This document shows, piece by piece, positions 52,201 to 64,000 of a DNA stretch of 64,000 nucleotides (its first letter is position 1; every line of letters begins with the position of its first letter). The position numbers and the translations under genes are program-made. The DNA lies in the NCBI GenBank assembly GCA_000231825.2, contig JH720355.1, positions 267,475-331,474 of the forward strand, written 5' to 3'. The notes under the pieces are model-generated. The model did no database searches and was not told the DNA's origin. It saw only the letters and a list, made by a program, of their open reading frames with translations. Origin of the DNA: Tetrahymena elliotti 4EA (lineage: Eukaryota > Ciliophora > Oligohymenophorea > Hymenostomatida > Tetrahymenidae).

Positions 52201-55200
52201 GGTTAAAGAAAAATGTTACATTTTTAAGCTATATAATAGAAATTATATCTTCAGCATTAATGCATCCTCCCTAAACTCCAAAATTATTTTAAAATTAACT
52301 ATTACTTATGTAAACTTCATTATTTTTTAGTAGTTAAATATTCCCTTTATTATTTTAATATAGCAAATTTATAATATTAACTTTAGATGTTTTGATAGAA
52401 ATTAATTGATTCTATATGTTTTTCTCATCTTTATTAGTAGGAAATGTATTATCATAAATATAGCTATCTGTCAAATTAAGAATATCTATTGTAAGAATAA
52501 AGTAACCGTTTTATTCAGAATATTAATTATCTGTTTAAAGTAAAAAAATATTTCTGTTGTGATAGGCTTTCAAGTATTATATTTACTATGAAACTACTCC
52601 AATCAATGTTATCATAAATATTTCTTGGTCAAACTATTTATTATAACAGTTTATAATTTAAATATCTTAGATTACTACATTTTAGCTTTAGAAAATATCA
52701 ACTAAAGAACTAATTTAGCTATCTTATATTACTAATTTTTTAATAATTATATTTTATGTACCCTAAGAATAAATCAAGCTATAATCAAAAGTTTCAATCT
52801 AGAGGTTTTTGATTGTAAAATTATTAATGATTAAATTTTAACAGTTAGTAAAATTTAGTAAATATTATTTTGATAAGGATCTTTAAATATTTGAATCTAG
52901 CTCTTAAAATATTAAGTTTTCAAACTCAATATTTTAAAATAGTATACTCTTTTTTTCTGAAAATTAAATTTATGTACTCATGCTAATAGTTTGATCTTTT
53001 AACATTATTTATTAGAATAATATATTCTGTGATTAAGTATTTGTCATAATTATTTATTTATCTTTTAATATAAATTTAAAATTATCCAGATATAAATCAA
53101 AATTTATGGTTTAAAAAGTTTCATTATTAATCTCTAAATTGTTTAATAGCTAATTCTAAGGTCTTAAGATTACATTTTAGGAATTCTATTATAAATAGCT
53201 CATATTTTGTATTGATTTATCTACAAAAACAGAATTTTTTTATTCCAACAAATTCTAAGAAAGATTTTAAAATTATGAAAAGCTTGCTAAAGATTAAATA
53301 TAATTTTAATATTAGAGTTAAATATAGCAGGTATTTTATTAAATTTAGTATTTACTTTCATATAATCCATAATTTATTTTTTTTTCAAATATGGTATTTT
53401 AAGCTACTCCAATGTAATTTACTAATCTTTCTGATGATATCATATTAAAAAAAATTATAATTGAGTCTACTTACTAAAATGAGTCCACTAAAATTACTGT
53501 GTTTGTTTGCTAATTTATAAACAGAGATTCTATTCTATTTACAAATACCACTATCACTTTATTTCCATCGACTAACTTAATATCAGTAATTCTATCTCTC
53601 CTGTTATACCTTCTACTTAAACCAACAAATTTCAAATCTCTCAAATTATATATATTTATCTAATAAGATGAGCACAAAAGAAAGTAAATATCATTTTTTA
53701 CAATTTATTTCCACTCATTATCTGGGAATGACATATATGTAATTAATTATTAATCTAAAAGACTTAGTACTATAATATAAGCTTCACTTTAAAAATTTAC
53801 AAATAACCTGTTATTAATGAAGTCAAACTCTAATATTTAAATAGTTTTCTAAGAATTATTTCCAGTTAATTATTATGTAATTTGCAATATTGATTACTAA
53901 ATAGTTTAGTTTATCTATTCAATTAAAGTTTTACCATTCACTATGTGAACACTTCCACTATTATCTAGGCAGATAAAATCATTATCATAATATTATTTCA
54001 ATTAAAATATAGGGATGTTAGTATTTTAGTTAAATTTAACTTCTGTCTATGATTTAATCAATAAATCATAAACTACAACTCTTCCTTAATCAGTTCCATA
54101 TATGTATTACCATTTTTCTGATGATTAGGAAGAACCTACTATCAAACTACTTGTGATATCTTCTTATGGATTTAACTAAATTTTAAAGTTAAGCTGTTAA
54201 TCAAAGAAATCATAATCAACTATGAAATTGTCTGCAGTATTTATGATTATTCTATCAGAATCCTAAAGTAGAACTCTTTTGAAATAATATTCTGCCAATA
54301 AAAAATGTGGGTATTCTTAGGAGAACTAGGTATTTTAATCAAAGTAGATAAGAATCTAGGAATCAAAAAAGAAAATAAACCTATTTAAACCGTTTTTTTA
54401 GAGATATCTCATATCTAGAATGTTCATAGAAAAATAATTGTAGAATGTTGTTTAACTATTTTAATATTTGTAAATATTATTATTTTGATCTGCTATTATA
54501 AAATATTAGTTCTCTAAGTTATCTATCTAAAAATAATGATTAGCTGGTCTACTGATTATTCTTTAGTATGGTCTTGTAAAAATATTATAATTCTATCTCC
54601 ATACTCTATTTTAATTGTAAATAAAAGCAGTATTTGATTGAAAATCTAATGTATAATCTAATGGAGGAGGTAAAACTCCTAATTATATTTCTTCTATTGA
54701 AAATGTTTAGTCATTTGATTTCTATGCGTTATTTAGTACATTTTGGAAATTTCCAAAATTATCTATGTAATTAAACATTTAGCTATCATCATCATACATC
54801 ATTTTCACAACTTCGCCTATTTTGTTTTATTGATAAGTATTCTTCATAAAACCTGCTTATTGATATGTTGTTAAGCTATATAACAAAATCTATCCATATG
54901 AAACTTAATTAGTATAATAACCAATTAAATTTTAGCTTTATATATACATAAAGCCTATAAAAGTTCCACCAGAAGGCTGTATTAGTGCCATATATGTTAA
55001 ACTTCCTCTTAAATAAATATATATTGCTTATTTTTCATATAAAAAATAAATTTAAATTCAACTATTTAATATGAAAAGTAAATACCTGCAGAAGTAAGTA
55101 TAATCATATGTTTATCATGGACTGAAAGTGTTAGGATTGTATTTTAAACATCAGAGAGACCACTTAAATAAGAGCCTTCAAAATTGTATATTTCAATATA

Positions 55201-58200
55201 AATTTTATACACAAAAATTTGCTAATTTTTAAGATCCAATGCAATCTAAGCGCCATTTAGTTTATCTTATAATATGATAGATTAAAATTGAATATAATTT
55301 CTTGATCTATCAAAATATACCAAATTTTTATTATTAACAATACAAATTATAATCTTATTTGTAATTATACATTAATTATAATTATCAATATTTAGAGTTT
55401 TCTAAGATGATATAAGTATTTACTCATCTAATTTCAGTGATATTTTTATTAAACCATCTCCATAAAGAAATATTTTTTAATCTTATTCATCTAAAAATAA
55501 ACCATTTACTTTCTTGAGTAAGCTTGCAGATTATGAAAATATTAGAGAATATTTGATATTTTTTTAAGTAAAATCTCTTACTATTAGCTCAGAGCTAATA
55601 AAAGAAATTAAAATTTTAAGCTTATCTGATATTTAAAATTCACTGATTGATTCAGAGTTTGTAGAAAAAGTTATAGTTTCAATAAGTTTATTTGTATGCA
55701 AGCAGAAACAGTTAATTACTGATGTAAAAATAAAATATTAACCTAATAAAAAACTTTGATAAACTTTCTTAATTTAGTCAATTGAATCATTAGATTTTGA
55801 AATAAATATAACCTAAAATTAGTTCCTATCATTATAAGTTGGAGCAATTCTAACTTATCCAGCTTATGTACCAATTAAAATTAGAGATTAAAGTTTATCA
55901 GTAGTTGCTGTTGTTGCAATTTAAGTAGGAGTATATGTAAATCCTCCAAAAGGAGGATATACACAATTTTCATTAGATTTACAATAAGCTTCTATTGTTA
56001 ATGATGTATAACTCAGCGGCATAAGAGATATAACTTTTTAATTTTATAAACCATTATTATCTATACTTTATTTTAATTAAATAATATCATAGAGATAAAA
56101 GTAGTTGCCTATTTAAGTTTGTGCTTATGTAAAAGCATCAAAGTAAATAATTGAGTAATAATTATTATAAATTGGCTAATTTAGATATATAGATAACATA
56201 TATTATCCTTGTTGAAAACTCTTAATGTAGATAACCTTACCTATACTTATTTCAAAAGAGTGAATGATTAAAAGATTTTAATCAAGAACTTTTATGCTGA
56301 AGTTACTATCAAAAAATACTATGTGTGTTCCTTTTTAAATAATTTAAAATTAAAGATGAAAATAAAAGAAAAATTACCTCCATTTTATAAATTAAAAAAT
56401 TGATGAGAGCTTATCGAATATTAGCTTTAAAATATTTGTTTAGGTATGAAATTAATAATACCATTAGTGATATCAATATCAAAAATACTTATCAAATTAT
56501 TCTTGTAGATTGTGATGATTTCATTTTATTCAGTAATAAAAGAATTTATGAGAGAAACAAATTAGGTTGGATTCAAATTAAATTATGATTATGCTATTAT
56601 TTATTTAGAACTGTTAAAACAAATGGCATTTTAATCTTTTATTTAACAAAAGTATTAGCTATTGACTAAAATTTGATAGTAAATTTTAGGATCAAAGTTA
56701 TATTTCACTATTTCTAGATAATTAAATAGATTAAAAATTATCATTTAATTGCTAAAAAGACCAATGATGTAATTAGATTAGTATTCAAAAATATTTAAAC
56801 ATTTCTATCCAAATAAACTGATTTGGTACAAATAAATTGGTTGAAATGAATCAATTACTTTCCATACAACTATTAACCCATCCAAAGAACATGAAATTAT
56901 AAAATGATGTTCTTAGTTGTAAATAATTTTTGATATTTATCCACTATTCTAAAAGACTCTATCTTAAAAATCTTTGAATAACTAAACAGACTTATTTGAA
57001 ATTCCATCAATTATTTAGGCTTCTTTGGAAATTAATGCAATATAGTTTATTTTATTTTTGTAAGCTAAATTCACTAGGCTTAAAGGGTTACTTATTAAAG
57101 ATTATATTTTAGTAATTTATTTTGAAGACATTAAAGGGTATTTAAAACTACCCTAGCAAATTATACTTACTTGTTTTACATCAATCATATTATTTGATTG
57201 TAAAATATATAAATAAACTGTATCAAAAGCAATCAGATAATTAAAATCTATTATTATGTGATTAAGTGGTAGAGTCAAGGCTTAATTTAACTACAAATTA
57301 TCAATACTAAAAACTTATAAAGATTAATTTGCAAATGCTATAACCAAAAGCTACTATACAACTTAAGTATCAGAACATTAGGCAGAACTAATAATTTTAA
57401 TTTTTATAGGTTGTTAATCAAGTTAAAAAGAAAAACATTAATTAGACTACTGGCTCATTTAATAAATAAAAACATACTAGGTGTTATTAAAAATTAAGAA
57501 ATATAGCTAATATTCCTCTTTTACTAATTCTGTTGCATCTAATAGCTAACCTGATATTTAGCTACACTGAAAAATTTAATTTTCCCAAAGCTAACTTAAT
57601 TATTGCTAACTCTCAAAAGATTAAACAAAGGCTAATATTTTTATCTTCTGATTTTCAAAATTCTGTATAATCAAGAAATTTTCAAAATATGTGACAACTT
57701 ACTAGCCTTAAATTAAATTTATTTGGTAAAATGCAATTGATTAGTTAGAATCAACACAATTAAAGAATATAATAGAGTTATCGTCATTGTAAGATGTGTA
57801 AAATATTTTTCTATTGTTTAACAGATATATTTTAGTTTGAGCTTGAACATATCCTTTTGTTATTGTGGTTAAAAATTTAGAATTTGAATCGGAAGGAATC
57901 CACTCGAATAATTGTTTAGTATTTGTATTAATTAGAAATAATATATTTTGAGTCAGTGATATAGATTAAACTCCTTATGCAAAAGAAATTTGTGTCACAA
58001 AAGCGCCTGAATCTTGATTAATAATATTAACGAAAGTGTTGTAAACTAAATAAATTAATCTATTTTCATCTTCATAATAAATATAATTTATTTATAATCC
58101 TTTATTAGTATTTGATGGATAGCTAAATAAGTTAGTGCATTAGTAAATTCTTTCGCAGATCTTGCTTATTTGGTTAGCTGTTTCTTTTTCTCCACATATA

Positions 58201-58454
58201 GATACGCATTTATTTTTAAAAGAATTATCAACTTAATATGTTTAAAGGAATTCCCAATTTTCGCATAAAGTGTAAACACATATTCCTGATTCATTCAAAA
58301 CATAATCCTATGAGCACTTGCTACATATCTCTAAACCTGTGCTAATGTTATTACTGCATTCTATACATCCAGGTTAAATGCAAGATAATACTTCACCAAA
58401 AATATTAGTAACAAAAATTGCTATGATCAACTAAAATATTGATAATTTAAACAT
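49211..58454 (-). CDS. Giant multi-pass membrane/surface protein, array member B
   Basis: ATG at 58454 (MFKLSIFQLIIAIFVTNIFG) is a signal peptide, followed by the same Cys module as member A (CIQPGCIEC...EICSKCSQDY). The ectodomain follows member A along its length. The juxtamembrane module reads DGYWRFSNQTDDIFQCNY, then INGCITGYIGPLCEKC. The membrane domain repeats the YKP...YYWE type segment near 50230-50290. The cytosolic tail resembles A and C at its end (REIKKPSNKNS against A's EMKKPQNGQRKN) and stops at 49211-49213. Near 49694-49719 the frame shifts: either a 26-bp GTAAAT...TTTTAG intron, unusually short here, or an assembly error. An intron starting at 55086 (reading leftward) matches member A. 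Closest in sequence to member C over the ectodomain. Confidence 0.75.
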
Positions 58455-58580
58455 TTATCTTATTTTCTTTAGTTTGTCTTGAATTTTTTTTTAAATAAAT
58501 ATTACATATTTTCTACTAAAGATTATTTATTTTTTTAATTAATTATAGAAGGATATTTTATCAATATCACAAATATTGAA

Positions 58581-58796
58581 ATGTTAACAATCACATGTAT
58601 TCAACATTTTGCTAATCCTAAATTTTTATATTTTTTCGAAAATTTAAATTTTATGAGCATGTTTAATTTTGTATTTTTATCTTATTTTATCTTAATTTTA
58701 ACATTAATAACACTATCTTTATATAAAAAACAAAAATATGTTAAGATGTTTCAGCAGTTAGGAAAATTAGATGAAAGATAATAAACAAAAAACTGA
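58581..58796 (+). CDS. Possible small single-pass membrane protein
   Basis: 71 codons from ATG 58581 to TGA 58794-58796, reading the two late TAA codons as Gln. A hydrophobic segment (FVFLSYFILILTLITLSLY) is followed by a basic patch (KKQKYVK) and FQQLGKLDERQQTKN, as expected for a single helix with a cytosolic tail. It lies 127 bp upstream of member B on the opposite strand. There is no intron and no recognised family. The codon use (two CAG, varied residues) is better than neighbouring noise, but the length is short, so it may be chance. Confidence 0.35.
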
Positions 58797-58944
58797 ATAA
58801 AAATGCTTTTCTCATAAATATTATTTTAAAAATCAAAAGAAAAATTTTTGTCAGCACAATATTTTTCTCAAAAATTTAAATTACACCAATTTTATTTTCT
58901 AAAATCTACTTAAATTTTAGTGTTTACAATCAATTTTTTACCAA

Positions 58945-59044
58945 NNNNNNNNNNNNNNNNNNNNNNNNNNNNNNNNNNNNNNNNNNNNNNNNNNNNNNNN
59001 NNNNNNNNNNNNNNNNNNNNNNNNNNNNNNNNNNNNNNNNNNNN
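58945..59044. other. Assembly gap, 100 N
   Basis: Exactly 100 N, the conventional placeholder for a gap of unknown size. It falls between two highly similar tandem paralogues, where repeats often break assemblies. Confidence 0.98.
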
Positions 59045-59407
59045 TTTTGGAATTAAAAATATTTAAAGTAAAAACAGTTGAAGATTTAAAAGATTAAAGT
59101 AAATTAATTTATAACTAAAAAAAAAAATTATTTTTTTTAAAAATGAAAGGGTCTGAATAAATATTTTTAACTTTTAATCATTTTGTAATATCTTCAAATT
59201 AAAGAAAAGAAATGAATTGAAGTAGCAATATTTAGATAATAAAAAAATCTTATTCATGTTATTTTATTTGGATTTTTATGAAATTTTTTATATCTGTTAA
59301 TTTTTTCTTATTGGTAAGTTGTAATGGATAGGTATTAATTTAAAATAATAAATTAATAAAAAGCAAATTAATACAAATCAATATATAGTTAATTTAAAGC
59401 AATTAAC

Positions 59408-62400
59408 TCATTATTTTGTAAAAAAATGACCTAAATTTTATGGTTTCTTAAATTATTTTGTTTATTTTAAATTATTTGTTTGTGAGTCATATTGCATTTC
59501 TTATAAATTTAGTTGATTTAAAGCTAAGCTACTAACTAAATCCACACTTTCCTTTAAATCTTATTGTGAAGTTTTTTCTGAATCTCCAAAAAATTAAATC
59601 TCTTTTCTAAATTTACTATGATTCTTAGCAGAATCTAAGTACATGCTTACACAGTGTTCATTTTTTTATGAAAGATTTTAGGATTTAGTTACAGGAGTTT
59701 ATTTATTTTCTCTTGCACTATCTAATCTAATTGATTATATGTCTAAAACTTAATCTAGGAGCTTTTCATGTTCTTGATATTTCAAATTTTCTAGTAAATT
59801 TAAATTTAATAAAGGGTTAAAAAGAAAAAAAATTTACTTAGATAAGGTGTTGCTTTACGGGTTATCTTATTTGAGATTGTGGTGAAATTTGTATTGTAAT
59901 TTTGTAAACTGATCTTAATTAAATTAGAATATATTTTTCTCCATAAAATTAAACTCCTCATATTTTTGTTTTTTTAGTGGTCAATAAATATAATCCTACC
60001 TAAAGATAATTTGGCGGCTATTTTTTTTAATATTTTTACAAATTTACTGTTTTAGTTTGACAATTTAAATTTAGAGATAAGGTATATCATATACCCTAAG
60101 TAGAAGTAGTGAATAATAGCTAAAATGGCTTGATAAGCTTATTCTGAATATTATCTATAAAGTGAAAATAAGAAGATACATGGTATTAGAATTGAATAGG
60201 ATACAAATTCTATCTTTTAAAGAGACTTACTCTTGAATGGCTGCAATTTCATAATTGTCATTATGTAACAAAAAAGGATTATCATAGAGATTTAAGAAAC
60301 TTATTATTCATATTCATTAAGAATATTTGTGATCAATATTAAAGTAATTTTTAAGTACATTCTAATTATTTCCCAAAAGTAAAAATTTGGTTTATATTCA
60401 GAGTAGAATAATCCATACTTATACTTTAAGATACACTAGTCTAAATTTTCATTATTTTATCCTTTATATTTTCTTATTTTATAAAATTAAATGGCAGGTA
60501 TTAATATCCAAAAGGCTAGATTTGGAATAACATATGCAAAGCTAAATCTCTTATAGGATTAGTCATCACAAGACAACAGTACATTGAGTACTTGATATTT
60601 TTATGATCCAATTTTTCTACAAGAAAGAGCTTTTGTAAAAAAAAATATGCAATCAGGTTAAAAAAAAAGAAATAGCACATTAAACATAGTGTATTTATGG
60701 TAATCTTTAACATTTAATTTTTTAAAGTGCTTTAAAATATATAGAATAAGGTAAAAAAGAATTATCGTTATCAAAGGAAATATTGATTGACCAATTATCA
60801 TAAGTTTTTCCTCACCATATTTTTAAATTGTTTCTACACTATACAAGCATTAAGTATTTACAATTAGTTTTGAAGATGGTGAGCCAGCAGATGAAGGTAC
60901 AGATATCATTATTGAGGGTATAAATTTCATGTAAAAAGAAAATAAGATTGAGGATAACTAAAGATAATTAAGTAAAATTTTAATGTAATATGAAGATTCA
61001 TCTTAAATGCAGCTTTTAGAGAAAGGAAGAATCTTCATATAACGTAGATAATTACACCTAGATTCATAAGTATATCTATTCATGAACATGAAAGTACTAA
61101 AGTATAAGTAAAGATAAACTATCAGTATCATGAATATTATAACTACATATTATGATGCTTAGTTACTGCACACATCACATGAATATTATTTAAAGGATGA
61201 AACATACCTCTATCCCCATATTTATCCAATTGAATCACATTTTTCACATATCGGTCCTAAATATCCAGTGATACAACCATTAATTGTATTTTCTTTTACA
61301 CTACAAATATCTGGATTTACAAAATTACACTCTAATATTTAATCAGTTTAATTATCAGATCTCCAATATCCATCTTCTAATATAAGAGTATTACCAAAGC
61401 AATTAGAGACAAATGGAGGGCATTACTTACAGATTTATTAATTTATTATTTCAAGATCTTATTCTTCTTAGTATTTTTAATAATCTTGGGATGGATCTCT
61501 TAAAGAATATTTACCTTATGAGCACTCTACGCAGCTGATTAATGTAACTTCTTTCTCATTAGAGATTTAGTTATTGACTTGTAAACTTGATGATACTAAA
61601 ATTTCTCCTTATAGACATGTTCTAAATGAAATATTTATTTAAATTTATTTTTAAAAGTTGAAACCGTTAAATCTAAATTGTAACACTACAGAGCTTATAG
61701 TAATAAGAGGTAGAGATGTGAGAGTTAATGACTAAAAATTAAACATTTTAGATGTGGCATCATACTATTGTATCCCAATTAACTACTCACCTTTTAATTC
61801 TATATTAATATTATTTTTATTAAGCTAAACTAAATCTTAATCTATCACTACTTAAATAAAGTATGAATTCAATTCAGACATTGTAGATTTTTCATATAGG
61901 TTATTAATATATTTTGTTTAATTCACAGTGAGTGCTCTCGAGGAGTGATCTAACAATTAAATTCTGAAACGAAGTAATCCACCACTTTGTACATTCTAAA
62001 AATTTATAGCTGTATTATCTGAAAGCATATCCAAGTGCCCAGCATATATCTTAAAGTAGTTTTAAGAAGAAATATCAAAATATTCTATTAAAAATTATAG
62101 AGGTAAAGTACCAATATCATCTCCAAGTAATTCTGCAATATTATTAGTCATCTTGCATTTTATTTAATAAGAATACCATAAATTAACATCATTATTAATT
62201 ATCCTTAAAGCTCCTCCTATACTTGCATTATTGAATGTAATTGAGCTTTTTTCATCTATTAAAAATTAATTTACTTCTTTTAAGTAAATACTACCTCCAC
62301 TTCCACTTACTTAATTTAAATTAAAAATGGAATTTTAGATTTAAGCTATTTATGTAGTGCTCTCTATATATAAGCATCCACCATTAACTCCTTTATTATT

Positions 62401-64000
62401 TTAAAATTTACTATTTTCTACTGAAATCATATCATTAGATATTAGTTGAATATTTCCATCATTGTTTTCATATTCCATCTGTTATATCTTTAAAATAGAA
62501 TTTTTAACACTAATTAAATTATTTTAAGTATTTTTTGAATCTACGCATAATGGAAATTTATTATTTAATAATGATACTCCAAATAAATCTATTGAATCTA
62601 TTGAAAGCATTACACTTCCTAGATCTTATTAAGTATACTATTTATCTGAAAAGATGAACTAAACATTTTTATTATTATGAGCGATAAAATTACTGATTTT
62701 TTAAGAAATAACTCCAATCAGTTAAAAGTAATAATTTTTATTATTATTAAAGTTACTTTAACAATCAATTATTTAAGTATTCTCAATAGTAACATTTTTA
62801 CTTTGATATATATCTAATAAAGAACTTAGGACTACATTTTACACTTTTAAGTTCCTAATTATAATTTAGTCTACTTCCATGAAATACATTAAAGCATAAT
62901 TTTCAATATTAACATCTAAATTTTTAATTGATAAATTGTTAATTATAACAACTTAACAACTAGTAAAATTCAGGAAATATTATTTCTGCTTTATACTTTT
63001 ACTTTAAAGTAATCTTAATTTATTTAAGTTAATATTGCTTATTGTTAAATTTTAGATTATAATATTCTATTTTAGATAAAATTGTAACTAAGTTTCTAGT
63101 GATAACTATTAATCCATAAAAGTTAAGTCTTATAATATAATATTTTTTGACAGATCATTTGTTTAGATAGCTTATTGATAATTAAAAATTAAATTAAACT
63201 CAACCAATTGTAAATCAAAAGCAACAGTTTAAAATGATTTTTAATCTACAAGTAAATTATTTTAAGTTTTAAATTGAGGCCTAATTATTATATTTAGAGA
63301 ATTTGAGTTCAAAAAACTCAAATTACTTATTTTATCTTTTAGAAAAACAGAAATTTAGTTTTTTATTGAATTTGAGTTTGTATTTTAAAATGTCTAATAT
63401 TTTACCAAAGATGATATGTAGTTATCATATGGAATTTCAATATAGCAGCTATCGTTTTGTGAGCTTAACTAAGATTTGCTTTAACTTTCATACAGTCCAT
63501 AGTTTATTTTTTTTTCAAATATGGTATTCTAAGCTACTCCAACATAATTTACTAATCTCTCTGAAGATATCATATTCAAAAATATTAGCATAGAGTCAAC
63601 TTACTAGAATGAGTCAACTAAAATTACTGTATTTGTTTGTTTATTGATAAACAAAGATTCTATTCTATTAACAAATACTACTATCACTTTGTTTCCATCA
63701 ATTAGCCTAATATCTGTTATCCTATCTCTTCTGTTATACCTTCTACTTAAACCAATAAATGTCAAGTCTTTCAAATTATAAACATTTATCTAATAAGAAG
63801 AGCATAAAAGCAAGTAAATATCATTTTTTACTATTTATTTCCACTCATTATCTGGGAATGACATGCTTGTAACTAATTACTAATCTAACAGACTTAAGAC
63901 AATAATATATACCTCACTTTAAAAATTTATAAAAACTCTTTTATTTATTAAGTCGAATTCAATTACTTAAATTTTTTTCTAAGAATTGTTTCCACTGATT
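59408..64000 (-). CDS. Giant multi-pass membrane/surface protein, array member C (partial)
   Basis: The 3' part of a third paralogue; the start lies beyond the right edge. The visible portion includes the middle and end of the beta-rich ectodomain, the Cys module (GYWRSDNQTDQI, INGCITGYLGPICEKC) and the membrane domain (FAYVIPNLAFWI, EYKPNFYFWEIIRMYLKI). A cytosolic tail (CVSMYLDSAKNHSKF, DLKESVDLVSSLALNQLNL, KQFKKPQNLGHFF) ends at TGA 59408-59410. The DSAK...DLKES pattern parallels LDSAS...DLTES of member A. Around 63440-63990 its bases are very close to member B at 53340-53890, which points to a recent duplication. A - strand frame at 60516-60713 is a shadow of this gene. Confidence 0.72.

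Larger units (their letters stand above)
58455..59407. other. Intergenic between members B and C, with assembly gap
   Basis: Contains a possible small + strand gene (58581-58796) and 100 N at 58945-59044. Flanks of the gap are AT-rich. The true distance between B and C is unknown. Confidence 0.6.

Noticed and set aside
1..64000. CRISPR arrays, rRNA, tRNA, bacterial promoters or operons, telomeric C4A2-type repeats
   Set aside because: None seen. The window is eukaryotic, and I could not fold candidate cloverleafs by eye, so a missed tRNA is possible.
1..64000. Paramecium as the source
   Set aside because: Paramecium introns are about 20-35 bp; well-supported introns here are mostly 44-135 bp, as in Tetrahymena-like species. 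Only two doubtful cases (26 and 32 bp) are shorter.

Overview
The window reads as nuclear DNA of an oligohymenophorean ciliate, most like Tetrahymena or a close relative. It is extremely AT-rich. Long frames stay open only if TAA and TAG are read as glutamine and TGA is the sole stop. Coding stretches are broken by short AT-rich GT...AG introns, mostly 44-135 bp. I did not calculate base composition. A run of exactly 100 N (58945-59044) shows this is a scaffolded assembly.

Layout. Left part (1-8200, + strand): the acidic tail of a cut gene; a calmodulin-like EF-hand protein; a LYR-motif protein; a coiled-coil protein; a small conserved-looking unknown with 6 introns. 8800-13250 (- strand): a single-exon GYF-domain protein with an apparent eIF4E-binding motif, and an unknown 548-aa protein. 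14042-17513 (+): katanin p80 (WD40 propeller plus con80 domain), 12 introns. 18282-21323 (-): a Lys/Gln/Glu-rich filament-like protein. 22481-29120 (+): a giant coiled-coil protein. 29872-31194 (+): a second, smaller coiled-coil protein. 32113-34341 (-): a Gln/Asn/Ser-rich unknown with a 15-nt micro-exon. 35037-38030 (-): an F-BAR protein that also carries an SBF2/KIAA0513-type domain.

The right third (38592-64000, - strand) is a tandem array of three very large paralogous membrane proteins (A, B, C). A and B each have a signal peptide, a Cys-rich N-terminal module, a long beta-rich ectodomain with Pmp-like Gly-Gly repeats, a Cys-rich GYWR...GCxxGYxGPxCExC module and a multi-helix membrane domain with a variable cytosolic tail. 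C runs off the right edge, so its N-terminus is not seen.

Themes: several genes look cytoskeletal or membrane-shaping (katanin p80, two or three coiled-coil proteins, F-BAR), one looks translational (GYF/4E-binding), and the array is a probable surface-protein family. They do not form an operon; each gene has its own intergenic space. The most notable points are the F-BAR plus SBF2 architecture, the GYF protein with its 4E-binding and FPTLG motifs, the tandem array, and a dispersed hairpin element with a 16-bp palindrome found at two places.
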